Below, one piece after another: positions 22,857-34,739 of a stretch of 64,000 nt of DNA. Within the stretch, counting starts at the first letter, position 1, and each line of letters opens with the position of its first letter. The DNA lies in NCBI GenBank assembly GCA_002914845.1, contig JXTC01000517.1, positions 114,675 through 178,674 of the forward strand. The letters are read 5' to 3'. The notes below the pieces were generated by a model that made no database searches, was not told the origin of the DNA, and saw only the letters and a list, made by a program, of their open reading frames with translations. A program made the translations under genes and the position numbers. The DNA comes from Trema orientale. Lineage: Eukaryota; Streptophyta; Magnoliopsida; Rosales; Cannabaceae.

Positions 22857-23352
22857 TGTTAGATTTACATAATGGATTAATAAACCAAATATAATCCCAG
22901 AATCTATCATGCCAAATAGTCAGGAAAAGATTTGTTGAGAAACTGAGACAAACCTGAGTCCATAGCCAAAGACGATGAACACCGTAAGCGGAAGCGATTG
23001 ATTGTTTAGAGCCTGAGGGTAGAAGGTCTTCCACAGCCAGAATACTCTATGTATGCTCAATGAGTCTCTCTCTGTTGATGGAGGCAGAGGAGAAAAGCAC
23101 ACGTTCTATTTGGCTTGGGGACCAAAACCCTATAGTTATATCCTTATATACTAGTCACCAATAGAGACCCTATCAATCCTTATTGGACTAGGATTAGGTA
23201 ACCACACATTACAGAGTCCATACCAAATAGGTAACTTCAAGAGTCCTTAATTAGATCACTTAATGACCCCTCTTAATTAGACAGTCCTTATATTATATAA
23301 TTGATATAAAAACTATGTCCCACTTTATTGGGTTTATACGAATAACCCAACA
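22857..23352 (-). repeat. Copia LTR (3' LTR of minus-strand element)
   Basis: 496 bp, TGTTAGATTTACATAATGG to GAATAACCCAACA. Paired with 27851-28346, which has the same length. Confidence 0.93.
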
Positions 23353-24110
23353 ATCTCCCACTTGGGCTACATAAGTTTTTCCTGAGACAATTATATAATG
23401 AAAACTTGATTGCGCACTTTATTACTGTCTGTTAAGAGAAATTACCCCTTAAGACAATCTGAACCATTTTGTATATCAACATGAAACCAAAGCGGTCTTC
23501 ATTGCACTTAGGTAGGCAACTAAACCCATCAATGATTACCAAATCAATACACGCAATGACCAGATCAAGTATGGATGTGTGGCATGGAAATTATACGAAA
23601 AATGATCTTACATACCTATTTCCATTTGGTCCTGCTTTAAACTGAAATGAGATCAACCTTAGTCTTTCCTCTTAATGCATTACCGCAAACTTTATGCTTA
23701 AACCGCAGTAGGAAAGATAATAATATGATAAATATCATATCTGAATTCAGAGTTTACAAAAAACCATCGACCATATTCTGCAGAAATTAATCAAGGAATA
23801 AGTGTCACTAATGAACATCTGTACCATATTACAAACTCCTACTAAAACTGCACATCTTTAAAATACAACACCATTATGAGCAATATGCTCATGAAAGCAC
23901 CTTAGGCAATAAACCTTTGGTGAGTGGCCACTATCATGGAGTTTGTACTTACATGTTCCTTAGACACTTATCAACTCTGAATACTTTATTTTAACAACAG
24001 ATAACTTAAAGTCTATGTGTCTTGACTTCAAGAGTTTCTGCTATTATCAGAATACAACAATGCAGCTTAATTATCACAATAATTCCTTAGTGGTCTTTTA
24101 AAACCATCAA

Positions 24111-24666
24111 NNNNNNNNNNNNNNNNNNNNNNNNNNNNNNNNNNNNNNNNNNNNNNNNNNNNNNNNNNNNNNNNNNNNNNNNNNNNNNNNNNNNNNNNNN
24201 NNNNNNNNNNNNNNNNNNNNNNNNNNNNNNNNNNNNNNNNNNNNNNNNNNNNNNNNNNNNNNNNNNNNNNNNNNNNNNNNNNNNNNNNNNNNNNNNNNNN
24301 NNNNNNNNNNNNNNNNNNNNNNNNNNNNNNNNNNNNNNNNNNNNNNNNNNNNNNNNNNNNNNNNNNNNNNNNNNNNNNNNNNNNNNNNNNNNNNNNNNNN
24401 NNNNNNNNNNNNNNNNNNNNNNNNNNNNNNNNNNNNNNNNNNNNNNNNNNNNNNNNNNNNNNNNNNNNNNNNNNNNNNNNNNNNNNNNNNNNNNNNNNNN
24501 NNNNNNNNNNNNNNNNNNNNNNNNNNNNNNNNNNNNNNNNNNNNNNNNNNNNNNNNNNNNNNNNNNNNNNNNNNNNNNNNNNNNNNNNNNNNNNNNNNNN
24601 NNNNNNNNNNNNNNNNNNNNNNNNNNNNNNNNNNNNNNNNNNNNNNNNNNNNNNNNNNNNNNNNNN
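24111..24666. other. Assembly gap (556 N)
   Basis: A run of N inside the copia element. The bases on both sides read CCATCAA, so the gap may be a collapsed or mis-joined repeat. A 195-residue frame across it is an artefact. Confidence 0.99.
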
Positions 24667-26797
24667 CCATCAACTGAATTTTCCTCAAAACCAAACGAGA
24701 AAATAACTAGATGGAATCTTTAATATCTTAATGGGAAACTGGTAGTCTCTAAATTCACCTAATGTAACTCCAGAATATGATGAGTTACTAGTGCCAAAAT
24801 TATCCTGAAGGAGTCTTTCATTAAAATTGAAAGAAAGTCTCTTTATAAATAATGCCTTCCTTCGGAGTGAAACCATTAGAACTAGACGAACTTAAATGTC
24901 GACAAGATCTTAAATGTCATTGTCCTTCATGGATTTCATCTCATTCTTTATAGCATTAATCCACTTTGAGAGTTAGAACATTGTTTTAGCTTGAGTGAAA
25001 ATAATTAGATCATTTTCTGCTCCCATATCAAACACATGTTCTAGTGGATTTCCTTCATGGCACTTTCTCTTGAGGTTGTTGAGTTTGTCATTTTGGAAGC
25101 TGCTGAATATTGTCTTGATCTGAATTTGTATCTTGAATAATGTCAGGTATAAAAGCCTGAAACCTGAATATTTTCAATTGCAACTAAAGGAAGAGAAATG
25201 AATTCCTCCCCAAAGACAATATTCTTAACTTTTTCTCCCCCCAAACTTAACATCCTCAAGGAATTTATATTTTCCCATTTTGAAAAGGATTTATAAGAGA
25301 TATCATAAAAATGAATCCTCTTAAATTTTCAAAGTTCCGAATGAAATAGTAGCTAAAAATCTTAAGTCCAATCACTTTCTATATGGCCTGTATGGCCTAA
25401 CCTTAGTTGGACAACCCCAGACATGGAAGTACCTAATGCTAGGCTTCTCGCTTGTCCATAGCACATATGGGATTTTAGCTACATCTTTAGTGGAAGCTTT
25501 GCTTAGTATGTAAACTGCAGTTCTTAGGTTTCTTTCCTAGAGTGATTTTAGGTAAAGAAGAATGATTAATCACACTTCTTACCTTATCCTTAAGTTTGCT
25601 TTATTGTCACTGAGNAAAAATTAACCAGTCTCTAATTGTAATCTAAATAACCTTATATAGCCTCCACTGAAGTAGTGTTGCCATTGCCCAAACAGATGAA
25701 TCTTTCATCATCAATTTGCAACTAGCTTCACAAATAATTTTGCATAAACACACTTATGTGAATAGTAGGTTCCGTATCTATTCACTAAGTGCATTTAGGT
25801 ACAAAAACTAAATTAACTTTATGACAAACAAAATTGAGAAGTATACCCTTCTTTATATGCCAAAAGGCATGACTGGATAATTATCTTTATACATCCAGCC
25901 CTTTTGCAAAAGAAACAAGCAAATTCCTTATGTTGTTTCCTTTTGCACTTTATGCTGTAAAGACATAACTGCAGCTTACTAATCCTTATTCCTTTTCCTT
26001 ATTTTATCTTATCTTGAGAAGTACATACTAAGTGAGTACTTTCAATCTTTTCTCACTTCAACCTATCTTCTTCTTGCACACTATAAGAAATGATCTCAAA
26101 AGAGATCATTTGTACTTTAGGGTGTTGTAACTTTGCTTAACTGATTTGTGCAATAAGAGAGATAGTGGCCGAATGCACGAGCAAGTCTTTCAACTACTCT
26201 TACTTAAGTGCCTTTAGTTTGGAAGCGAGATTAGACATCTCCATAATGTACTCCCTTATGTTCCCTTAATCCTTATACCGAATTGAAATGAGATTCCAAG
26301 AAAATGGTACTCATTTCAACCTTTTCGTTTTCAATAAAACGATCTTTAATTGCTTTAAGGAACAACTCAGCGTTTACCTCCTCAGGTATAGCGCCCCTTA
26401 TGATTTCTGTAATGGAGTGTTGCATGACCGTGAGACTTATGTAATTAGAACGAATTTACTATTCAAAACTCTTCTTTACCAACTGAAGAACTTTAAATTG
26501 TAAGAGTAGTAAGATGTTCTGTCCGGAGCACAAGGTCAAGACCAATGCAACTGAGCACATTGTGCTCATTCTATTTCTTAAGGTTTGTGTTATTAAACAC
26601 AAATATTAGACTTAATATTGGCAGATATATACTAAGTAGAAACTGAAAAGAGAACAAAATAAAAAATAACAGCTCACATTAAAAAATATGTCATAAACTA
26701 AGCATACAAAATAACAAGATATACTAGCATGACATACATTAAATAAACATATAAGGTGGGCTTCCATCACAAGATACCCAGAACAACATCAATAAGC

Positions 26798-26994
26798 CTT
26801 CCTTTGGGCCGACTTATCAACTTGTAAGTGGTACTCTTCAGTGCAGTAATAAAATATTGACAGTAAATCCTATCAGACAGCAAATCTTCCTTTGGGCCGA
26901 TTTACTGTGCACATGGAAACTTGATAACCATCACATATCTAAAACCGCAAGTGTATTCATTATTCGGCCAAATAATCACCTTCCTTTGGGCCGG
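26798..26994. repeat. Three CTTCCTTTGGGCCG repeats, about 90 bp apart
   Basis: The word occurs near 26799, 26887 and 26981 with partly similar sequence between copies, in the 5' leader of the minus-strand copia element (reads CGGCCCAAAGGAAG there). Possibly a repeated promoter or packaging element; function unknown. Confidence 0.7.
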
Positions 26995-27414
26995 TAATTA
27001 TTTGCATGAACAATAAACACACAATCATTTAAATATTCCAAAATAAATAAATTTACGCAATAGAGGTTACTTTGGCAACATGTTGTTTCAACTCATCTAT
27101 TTCAAAATATTTAAACAAATAGTGCAAAGAAAATAACAACCAAAATGCCCAAAATATTAAACTGAAAATTTCAATGCACAAATATTTATGGATGACCGAC
27201 TGAGTTTTAAGCACTTTTATCAACTCTTAGAACCAAATAGAGTTTTCAATGGATAAAGTGTGGGTCGTACTGAAGATGGGTTGAGAAAATAAACTTTATT
27301 GATCAAGTTTTGGGTTGGAACCCCTTAAATTGAGTCGAAAACGATTCAATTTTACCCAAAAAATGAGACCGAATACCTAAATTAGGTGAAAAAAGGGACC
27401 TAAGAGTTACTGGT

Positions 27415-27590
27415 GCCGCAGCGCCATCGATTCTGTAAGTGTGGCGCTGCGGCGCCAGTTGCATGGCGCCGCGGCGCCACCGTGCCTTATGGTGGCGCTG
27501 TAGCGCCACGTGCGTGGCGCCGCGGCGCCACCTCATCCGTGGCTTAGCGCCGCAGTGCCACCAATGCGGCACCGCAGCACCGTGCTGTGG
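27415..27590. repeat. GC-rich GGCGCCGCGGCGCCA-type repeat cluster
   Basis: Six or more degenerate copies of a near-palindromic word (for example TGGCGCCGCGGCGCCAC at 27464-27480) in otherwise AT-rich DNA. Frames across it read repeated WRCGA/APRRH-like phrases on both strands and are not genes. Related clusters occur at about 34372-34410, 49735-49810, 51585-51800 and 59755-59990, each in a retroelement leader or LTR. Confidence 0.8.
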
Positions 27591-27850
27591 CCTGAATGTT
27601 GATTACCCGATTTTAAAATCGGGTAACTCAACCCTAATGCGATTTTTCGTCCTAATCTGCAAACTTTATGACCCAAAACTCAGAATTCAACCCTCAAACA
27701 CTGAATATCTCAACAAAATCATGAAAAATTCATCAATCATACATGTTATATCTAAACCCTAGAAAGCCAAATAGGTAAAGATATTACAAAATAGAGACAT
27801 GTATGATTATCCTAAACAATTTAACATAATTTCTTGCTCCTGATACCACT

Positions 27851-28346
27851 TGTTAGATTTACATAATGGATTAATAAACTAAATATAATCCCAGAATCTA
27901 TCATGCCAAATTGTCAGGAAAAGATTTGTTAAGAAACTGAGACAAACCTGAGTCCATAGCCAAAGACGATGAACACCGTAAGCGGAAGCGATTGATTGTT
28001 TAGAGCATGAGGGTAGAAGGTCTTCCACAGCCAGAATACTCTATGTATGCTCAATGAGTCTCTCTCTGTTGATGGAGGCAGAGGAGAAAAGCACACGTTC
28101 TATTTGGCTTGGGGACCAAAACCCTATAGTTATATCCTTATATACTAGTCACCAATAGAGACCCTATCAATCCTTATTGGACTAGGATTAGGTAACCACA
28201 CATTACAGAGTCCACACCAAATAGGTAACTTCAAGAGTCCTTAATTAGATCACTTAATGACCCCTCTTAATTAGACAGTCCTTATATTATATAATTGATA
28301 TAAAAACTATGTCCCACTTTATTGGGTTTATACGAATAACCCTACA
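27851..28346 (-). repeat. Copia LTR (5' LTR of minus-strand element)
   Basis: 496 bp, next to the primer-binding site at 27837-27850. Nearly identical to 22857-23352. Confidence 0.93.
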
Positions 28347-28351
28347 TGACG

Positions 28352-28843
28352 TTCTTTCAGGTATAACTCTCAAAACGTAAAAGCAGAACTCCCTTTTTTT
28401 TGGGTAGAACTTTAGAAGCACTTGGAAAAAAAATTGGGCAAAACAACAAAATAAAAGGAAATGAAAACAGATAAGTTTGATAAATATATTTTAAGAAGAG
28501 TAGAAAAATTTAGCATCGTGTTAAATAAAGGGCTTCTTGGTAAAATATACAATTTTTTAAAAGTTTATTTTTTTGGTGAATGCTTCTTTCTAATTTTCAA
28601 ATTTATTATAAAGACCAAAATTCTCCTAGCACTCATATTGTCAACGGTCCAAATCTGGCTAAACAAGGTATCGTGTACGGATCGAGTTGCTCGATACCTT
28701 GTTTAGTATCACTTGATACTCTGTCTAGCACTTAATATTTAAATACTTTTTATTTTTTCCAATCAAGTTACTAAATACCTTATCTAGTACTCGATACCAT
28801 ATCTAGTACTCTCAACTTAATGGTACGTAAGTCCTTTAATATC
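28352..28843. other. Unique-looking spacer with an inverted repeat
   Basis: Noncoding sequence between the copia element and the LINE target site. It contains the perfect inverted repeat CTAAACAAGGTATCG (28659-28673) and CGATACCTTGTTTAG (28692-28706), with GATACC/TAGTACT-rich phrases around it (28700-28810). No gene seen. Confidence 0.5.
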
Positions 28844-31800
28844 TCTAAAAATAGTGTTTTTTTTTTGAAAATATTTCTCGGAGGGATTATTTTAATTGAT
28901 AGTAGAATCTGCAATTACATATTGTTTAGTACATGTTGGGAGCATAGACCAATCCCCTAAAATAGTAGAGTAGGAATCAAATGCAAGCTTAGCTAGAATG
29001 TAGGTGATAGCGGTCACTAACATAGTCAAATTAAATTATAATACCTTATCTAATTATTCTAGAAAACTTAATATAGTAGTAAGAAGAGTCGATTCCATAA
29101 AGAACTGATCTAATTAGTAAGCTATTAATATTAAAGGTTTAGAGGAAATTAAAATAAAACTAAAACTAAATAAAAACAAGAAAATAAAGGAAGTACAAAC
29201 AATAATAAAATAAATAAGTTAAAGGATCCTTCTCTACCACTAGACATTCCTTTTAAATTAGTCAAATCTTATACTCAATTACTTATCAAAATTACCAATC
29301 ATAGATAGCCTGTACACTTATACTCTCCCAATCTTTCCTTAAATTTTTATTAGACAAAATAAGTACTTCATCTAGATCCTATCAATTAGATAAACGTCGA
29401 ACATGCTCTTTTAGTTTTAATTTAATTAACGCATTAAATAGATAAATTGATCCTAGGTAATAATCACACAAGCTCAGATTTTCTTTAATCTAGAGTCATT
29501 TTCTTTACTATAGTTTACCAATCAATTGCCTCAATTCAATTGGCTATAGTTTACCAATTGTACGTAGAATATTTAAACAACTACGGATTTGGAATTCCAA
29601 ACTTATAACAACCAGACTTTATGGACCGTTAACTACTTAGGTTCTTTACAAACTTATCTTAAAATAAAACTTAAAATTTTGAAAATTCATGACTCTCTCT
29701 TTTTTTTTTTTTTTTTTAAACACGCATTCACAATCATTCTTTCGAATAGAAGGTAATGATAATTCCAGTTAGTTATTCTATTTTTTTTATCCTGAATATC
29801 TTAAAAAACTAACAAAAGCTTTTCGTAGATGATTAAACATTATATATTGAACTTGTTTAGTTGTAATTAATTTTTTTTAAATCATTAACTAAGAAAAGAT
29901 TCTATTTTAAAATCAACTTCCTTGGGCATTAAAAATTTTGAAGAGTCTAATCAATAAAACATATTGAGTTTTTGAATTATTCAAATCCTTGATTGGGGTA
30001 GAGCCTGTTTTAATGCATAGAAATTGAAGTACTCCAAATAAGTTTACATAACTTAAATTAAGATGTCTTGTTTACTAAAATGTGTGTGGAATAAATATAG
30101 CGGTGGTATCTCAACACACATACCTCGCATTCACCTTCACATCATTTCTTGTCAACTCATTAATCAAGTCAAAGGACTTTTACCTTTGATACCTATAATA
30201 TGGCTATTAACATAATGTGAGCTTTCACCTAGAAAGTACAGTGTAATTATCACAAAACATTTCATATATAAGCAAACAACGTTTTACGAAAATCTGATTA
30301 TGCTATTTTATGAAATCATTAACTCATGCTATAATATGAGATTATTTTAAAATCGTTTATCTCATGAAGTCTTTTATCTTTCTTATGGGCCCTGATATAC
30401 GTACCGAATGGGAACTAGGAGAGCGACTTAGCTGAAAATACCCACGATCATAAACTTAACATACTTTTCCTTGGGAATCCTTAACTAAGAGAGGTCGATT
30501 TAAGGAAGGTTGGTACGACACCTTTATCTTCTTTATCTTATTTAGTCTCCTCTTATTAAAGGTATACTTTATTGTCAAACCCAAATATTTTTATACCTTT
30601 ATATATCCTTTCCTTGAAGTATACTTATTGTCTTATTTTCAAAATCATTATGAAAGAAGCATACATCATCATAATAGAGACATATAATTTTATAAGTATA
30701 TGTCACAACATATTCAAGCCATATAATAATATAGGCGTAGATAAAACATCACATTCAGTAATTTCAAATATAGTATATCATTCACGAAATATGTTTTCAA
30801 ATTGATTTATATCATAGGTGAGATTATACTTACCTCGTAATGCAATTGTCTTAATTCCTTATTAATTATGTACGTCTACGTCAGAGTTTTACCGTGACAT
30901 ATGTATACTCTAATTGTTAGAGTAATTTAAAGTGGACTTATACTTTTCCTAAACCTCCTAATTACTTGGTAGGTTTAAGGCGACTATGACTCAATCCTAA
31001 TCAAATATAAAACTTCACATTTGACAAATAATGTCATATATTTTGGCTAATCTGTATTTTTTTCTTGGATGAATTGGATTTAAAATTTCTTAGTGCTCAT
31101 CATAGTGATCTTATTAGTCTATCAAAACCTTAGTTGTATACTTGATTAATATCATTCTTAATTGGCTAAGCTTCCTTAATTATTTTGGTTTTCAGTAAAT
31201 TCTTTTGATTAATTACTTTATCCTTAATCATGGGTCTTAATATGATAAGTGAGCCAAATACATTAATGGCTACACAATTTTTAAATCTAAAATCATACTT
31301 TGGCCTAGAGTCTAGGCACATTATTAGGCTTTTTACTCTTCTTTGTCCTATTACTATACTTGGGCTAAACACAATTAGGGGTATAAGTCTTTTATTTCCT
31401 ATTATTGATTTTATGTCCTAAACTTAAGTAAATCTTTTATTCTTGCACTAAATCTCCAATCCAAAATTTTAGGTTTCATAATTTATGTTTTTTCTTCTAA
31501 TCTTAAGATTTCTAACAATTATGCCCTCCAAAGGTAAATCTTGAGTTATAGTTTATCTTTTTGTTATGGATTCTTCATTAATTTATTTTTTTACAACTTA
31601 TTATATTTTCAAAATTGTCTAAAATAGCTTTCCACAGACTTGACCCATATTTTGCCAAAATTACGCTTTTGACCTAAAATACTAAAAATTTTGACATTTT
31701 AGTCTCTTCAACTTTTGAGCAAACATTTTGAATTTTTAGATAGTATTTTTAATGGGTGAAAATCTATTCTTAAGGATCTAAGTCTAAATTATTAAGCTTA

Positions 31801-32784
31801 GTTTATTTTCACGTATATTTTATTTTAGGGTCTTTCACCTAAAAATCTCCTACTTTTGAGTTTAGGCATTTTGATTTTAATTTTTTTTAGTCTTGATTGT
31901 CATGAAGTATTCATATTTAAAGGCTTAAGAAATTAACAAGAAAAATCTTGACATGAAAATAAATTATGTAATATATAAAATAGATCAAATATGTTATTAC
32001 TTATTTATTTCCCTGTAATATCTATTTAAATACATAACAAGCAAGGTGAGGGAATATTACATTCCAAGCCTGTATCTTCTTTTATGGAGTGTTTGGGAAC
32101 TTTTCTAAGTATCAATAATTTACTAGGAATCAAAATACTAAAATTAGACCTCACATAATTTAGAGCTAAAAATCTTAATAAACTTAACTATATTTGTGAA
32201 ACCTGCCTTTCGAAGATCTTTTCTTCTTATTCCTTATTTCTCCATCACAAAATTAGGTACTCTCTTCTCTTGATTACAGGTCTTAAATTCTAGAGTCTTT
32301 AGAGAAAAGGCAAGAATGATAGATAATATATTATAACTCTTATGAGTTTTGAAGAAAGTAAGGTAGAAAGAGTTTTCTTTTCTAGTTTTCTTTTAGAGAA
32401 AGGATGATAGGAAGAATGAAGATGATTTGGCCAAATAAATGGAATGATAATTATAAATTTCTAATTGCCAAATGAAGGGTTCCTTTTATAGCCCATCCAT
32501 GGGAGACATTCAATAATGTGCCACTTTCATATTCCCACCAATAATTCAAGCAGTATTATTACTAATTTTATGTATGTATCAACTTTTCTACACTATTATC
32601 TCACCTTTTACTTATTTCAATAACACTTTTTTTTGTCTATTTTCTCTTATTAACTAATTTTGGCTTTGTCTCTAATTTCTCTTCTTTTTGAATTATTTAG
32701 AATCCAATGATACTAACTCCCAAAGAAAATCTAGAGTAAAAAAAAAAAAAAAATTCCCAAAGAAAGTCTCTAATATCTTTATCA

Positions 32785-32985
32785 TTTTCTTACTTTTTGA
32801 TTTATTTTAAAGACAAAAGTTAACAACTAGTTTTGTCTATATTTTCTTTTTTGAAATTATCTACTAACTTTTATCCTTTTTCCTTACCTTTTGAATTATT
32901 TTGGGGACAAAAACTGCCAAATAGTTTTGTCTATATTTTCCTTTTTAAAACTTACTTACTAACTTTTATCCTTTTTTTTTTTTAC
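32785..32985. repeat. Two tandem units of about 100 bp
   Basis: The series TTTTGAATTATTTT, GACAAAA..., TAGTTTTGTCTATATTTTC, CTACTAACTTTTATCC occurs twice with moderate drift. Confidence 0.65.
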
Positions 32986-33069
32986 TTTTTTTACTCTACT
33001 AATTTATCTTTTAATTTAAGGTTATCACTTCCACAAGATAAAATCTTCCTACTTATGTTTTTCTACAAC

Positions 33070-33445
33070 TCATTTCCACCCTTGAATTGGTTTTGTCCAT
33101 TTAATCTCTATCTTTAATCTTTAGTATTTTCTCCATCATTGGATTAAAATTTTGTCTATTTAATCTTCACCATTAATCTTTTGGTGTTTCCTGTACTATT
33201 GATTTATTTCATCTTCTTAATCTCCACTATTAATTTCTTGCATGATTTCTATACCATTGATTTATTTTTTCTACCTAATCTCCACCATTAATCTCTTGGT
33301 GTTTTCTATACCGTTAATTTTCCACCATTAATCTCTTGGTGTTTTCTATACCGTTAATTTATTTTGTCTACTTAACCTCCACCCTTGATCTTTTGGCAAT
33401 CTCTATACCATTGATTAATTTTATCTACATGATCCATACCATTGA
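33070..33445. repeat. Minisatellite, about 60-bp unit, about 6-7 copies
   Basis: Repeated order of ...TTTTGTCTACTTAATCTCCA, CCATTAATCTCTTGGTG and TTTTCTATACCGTTAATTT. One 40-bp block is perfectly duplicated in tandem (33281-33320 and 33321-33360). Noncoding. Confidence 0.85.
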
Positions 33446-34739
33446 TTTCTTTCAAATCCTAGCCCTCCAAAATGTGCCATGACTTCAATCTTGGTATCAC
33501 CATTAGCCTATGGTTACTTAGTGTTAGTTTCTAAGGTTAACTACTGTAATACCATTTTTTTTAATATTGTTGGCTCAAGATTTTGTGATATTATGATATC
33601 ACATTTTTCTTTAAGTGTCCATAATTAATCTTGACAAATATATGATTTTCCTTTACATTAATTTCTTATTAAGGAAAAATCAACTTATTATTTCCAAAAT
33701 AAAAGATGGAAATAATAAAAATCTTATCACACAAGACTTAACATCATAATCATACTATACACATAATTTCAAGCATCAAGAACATAAACTTATTAAAATA
33801 ACATTAAGTCTATTAGTAATAATTCTACTAAGATTGCAAGCCTAGGGATTCCTAGGGGATTACAAAACTAGCTGTAGAAATCTATCAAGGTCTATTTAGT
33901 CGGCCACCTAAACAAATTAAAATAGAGATCATAATCATCAAAGCATAGAAGAATAATAACAATTATGAATAAGGTAATTGATATATAAGTTGGAAACTTA
34001 ACAAATATTCATATCTAGGGCTTCGAATTCACCCTTAACTTAACCTAAACTAATCTAGTATATATAAAAATAAACAATAAAAATATAATGCTAGAAAAGT
34101 AAAACAAAAGAGATGAAAAAGTAAGAAGAATGAGGAATGAAAGATGCAGCTCCCGTCTCCAAGCTCTCCTTCTCTTTAGCTCTTTTTAGGTGTTTTCTCT
34201 TTTTATTTGACCTAGAATGACCTATTTATTGAGAAAGACTCGAATGACATTCTCGTTAATATCTTGTCGAATCAGGAGTCCTTGGAGTGTAAAATACTTC
34301 AATTCACCGCAACGCTAACTCTCTAGTTCATGGGCTTTAAGTTTTCATTTTTTCTTTTTTTCTCTGTTACTGGCGCCGCAGTGCACAAGTTCCAGCGCTG
34401 CAGCACTGAAGTTCTGTTTTCGTGTTGCTTTGCTGCTTCACTCTAGTTTCGATCCAGCTTGTGCCAGTTTAATTCTTTTTCAATCCTTTCATTCTTTGAC
34501 ACCTAATAGACATAAAATAAGGTAATTAGCCTCAGATTTAACACAAAAACAACCAAAGTAATATAGAGAATTAATCATCATTTAAGTGTAAATAGCGACC
34601 TATCAGTGGGCAACCCTATTTTTATTTCGAAAAATATGGCAGCATATACCACATCCAACTAACGATGACAAATACAAAATGTACCCTCGACCAATGTCCC
34701 TTCTAAACTATTAGTTGCAGCTGCGTTTATAGCAGAAAT

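Larger units (their letters stand above)
22857..28346 (-). mobile_element. Ty1/copia LTR retrotransposon, complete ends, decayed interior
   Basis: Two 496-bp LTRs (22857-23352 and 27851-28346, TGTTAG...ACA) are flanked by the 5-bp duplication TGACG (22852-22856 and 28347-28351). A primer-binding site complementary to initiator tRNA-Met (TGGTATCAGGAGC on the minus strand) touches the right LTR, and a purine tract (AAGTGGGAGAT) touches the left LTR. The element therefore reads on the minus strand. I count about 6 differences between the LTRs (about 99% identity), so the insertion is young, of the order of a million years or less at usual plant rates. The interior shows only scattered copia pol resemblance, is heavily broken, and contains the assembly gap. 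The leader carries GC-rich repeats (27415-27590) and three CTTCCTTTGGGCCG repeats. Confidence 0.92.
29690..33660 (-). repeat. Probable inserted, decayed LTR-type sequence with internal repeats
   Basis: About 4 kb of AT-rich, noncoding DNA interrupting LTR element A. On the minus strand a promoter-like GGGCTATAAAAGGAACCC lies at about 32475-32495. Phrases such as ATTACGAGGTAAGTATAATC (about 30840) and CGGTACGTATATCAGGGCCC (about 30400) recall the long LTRs of plant chromoviral gypsy elements. TGTAATACC near 33545 resembles one of their termini. I could not define both ends or a target duplication. It could instead be part of element A. Confidence 0.35.
29005..34605 (-). mobile_element. LTR-only element A (solo-LTR-like), interrupted
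   Basis: Outer ends TGATAGCGGTC (29005) and ...GCGACCTATCA (34605), flanked by GTAGG (29000-29004) and GTGGG (34606-34610), a near-perfect 5-bp target duplication inside the LINE RNase H region. Net of later insertions it is about 1.7 kb. It has no protein domains, a GC-rich GGCGCC-type cluster near 34372-34410 and a TATA-like CAATAAATAGG in its upstream half on the minus strand. It matches 42910-50003 and 51398-52720 in layout. I call it a solo LTR or LTR-only element of an unassigned LTR family; a coding partner is not in the window. Confidence 0.7.

Noticed and set aside
24107-24694. 195-aa minus-strand frame
   Set aside because: It spans the run of N and has no real sequence.
27303-27762. 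89- and 107-aa frames with repeated WRCGA/APRRH phrases
   Set aside because: They are translations of the GC-rich palindromic word cluster in a retroelement leader; both strands give similar repeats.
28659-28706. MicroRNA precursor
   Set aside because: The stem is only 15 bp with an 18-base loop, too short for a typical plant precursor; no supporting evidence from sequence alone.
33070-33445. CRISPR-like array of regular repeats
   Set aside because: Units are degenerate and contiguous, without unique spacers, in plant DNA; it is a minisatellite.
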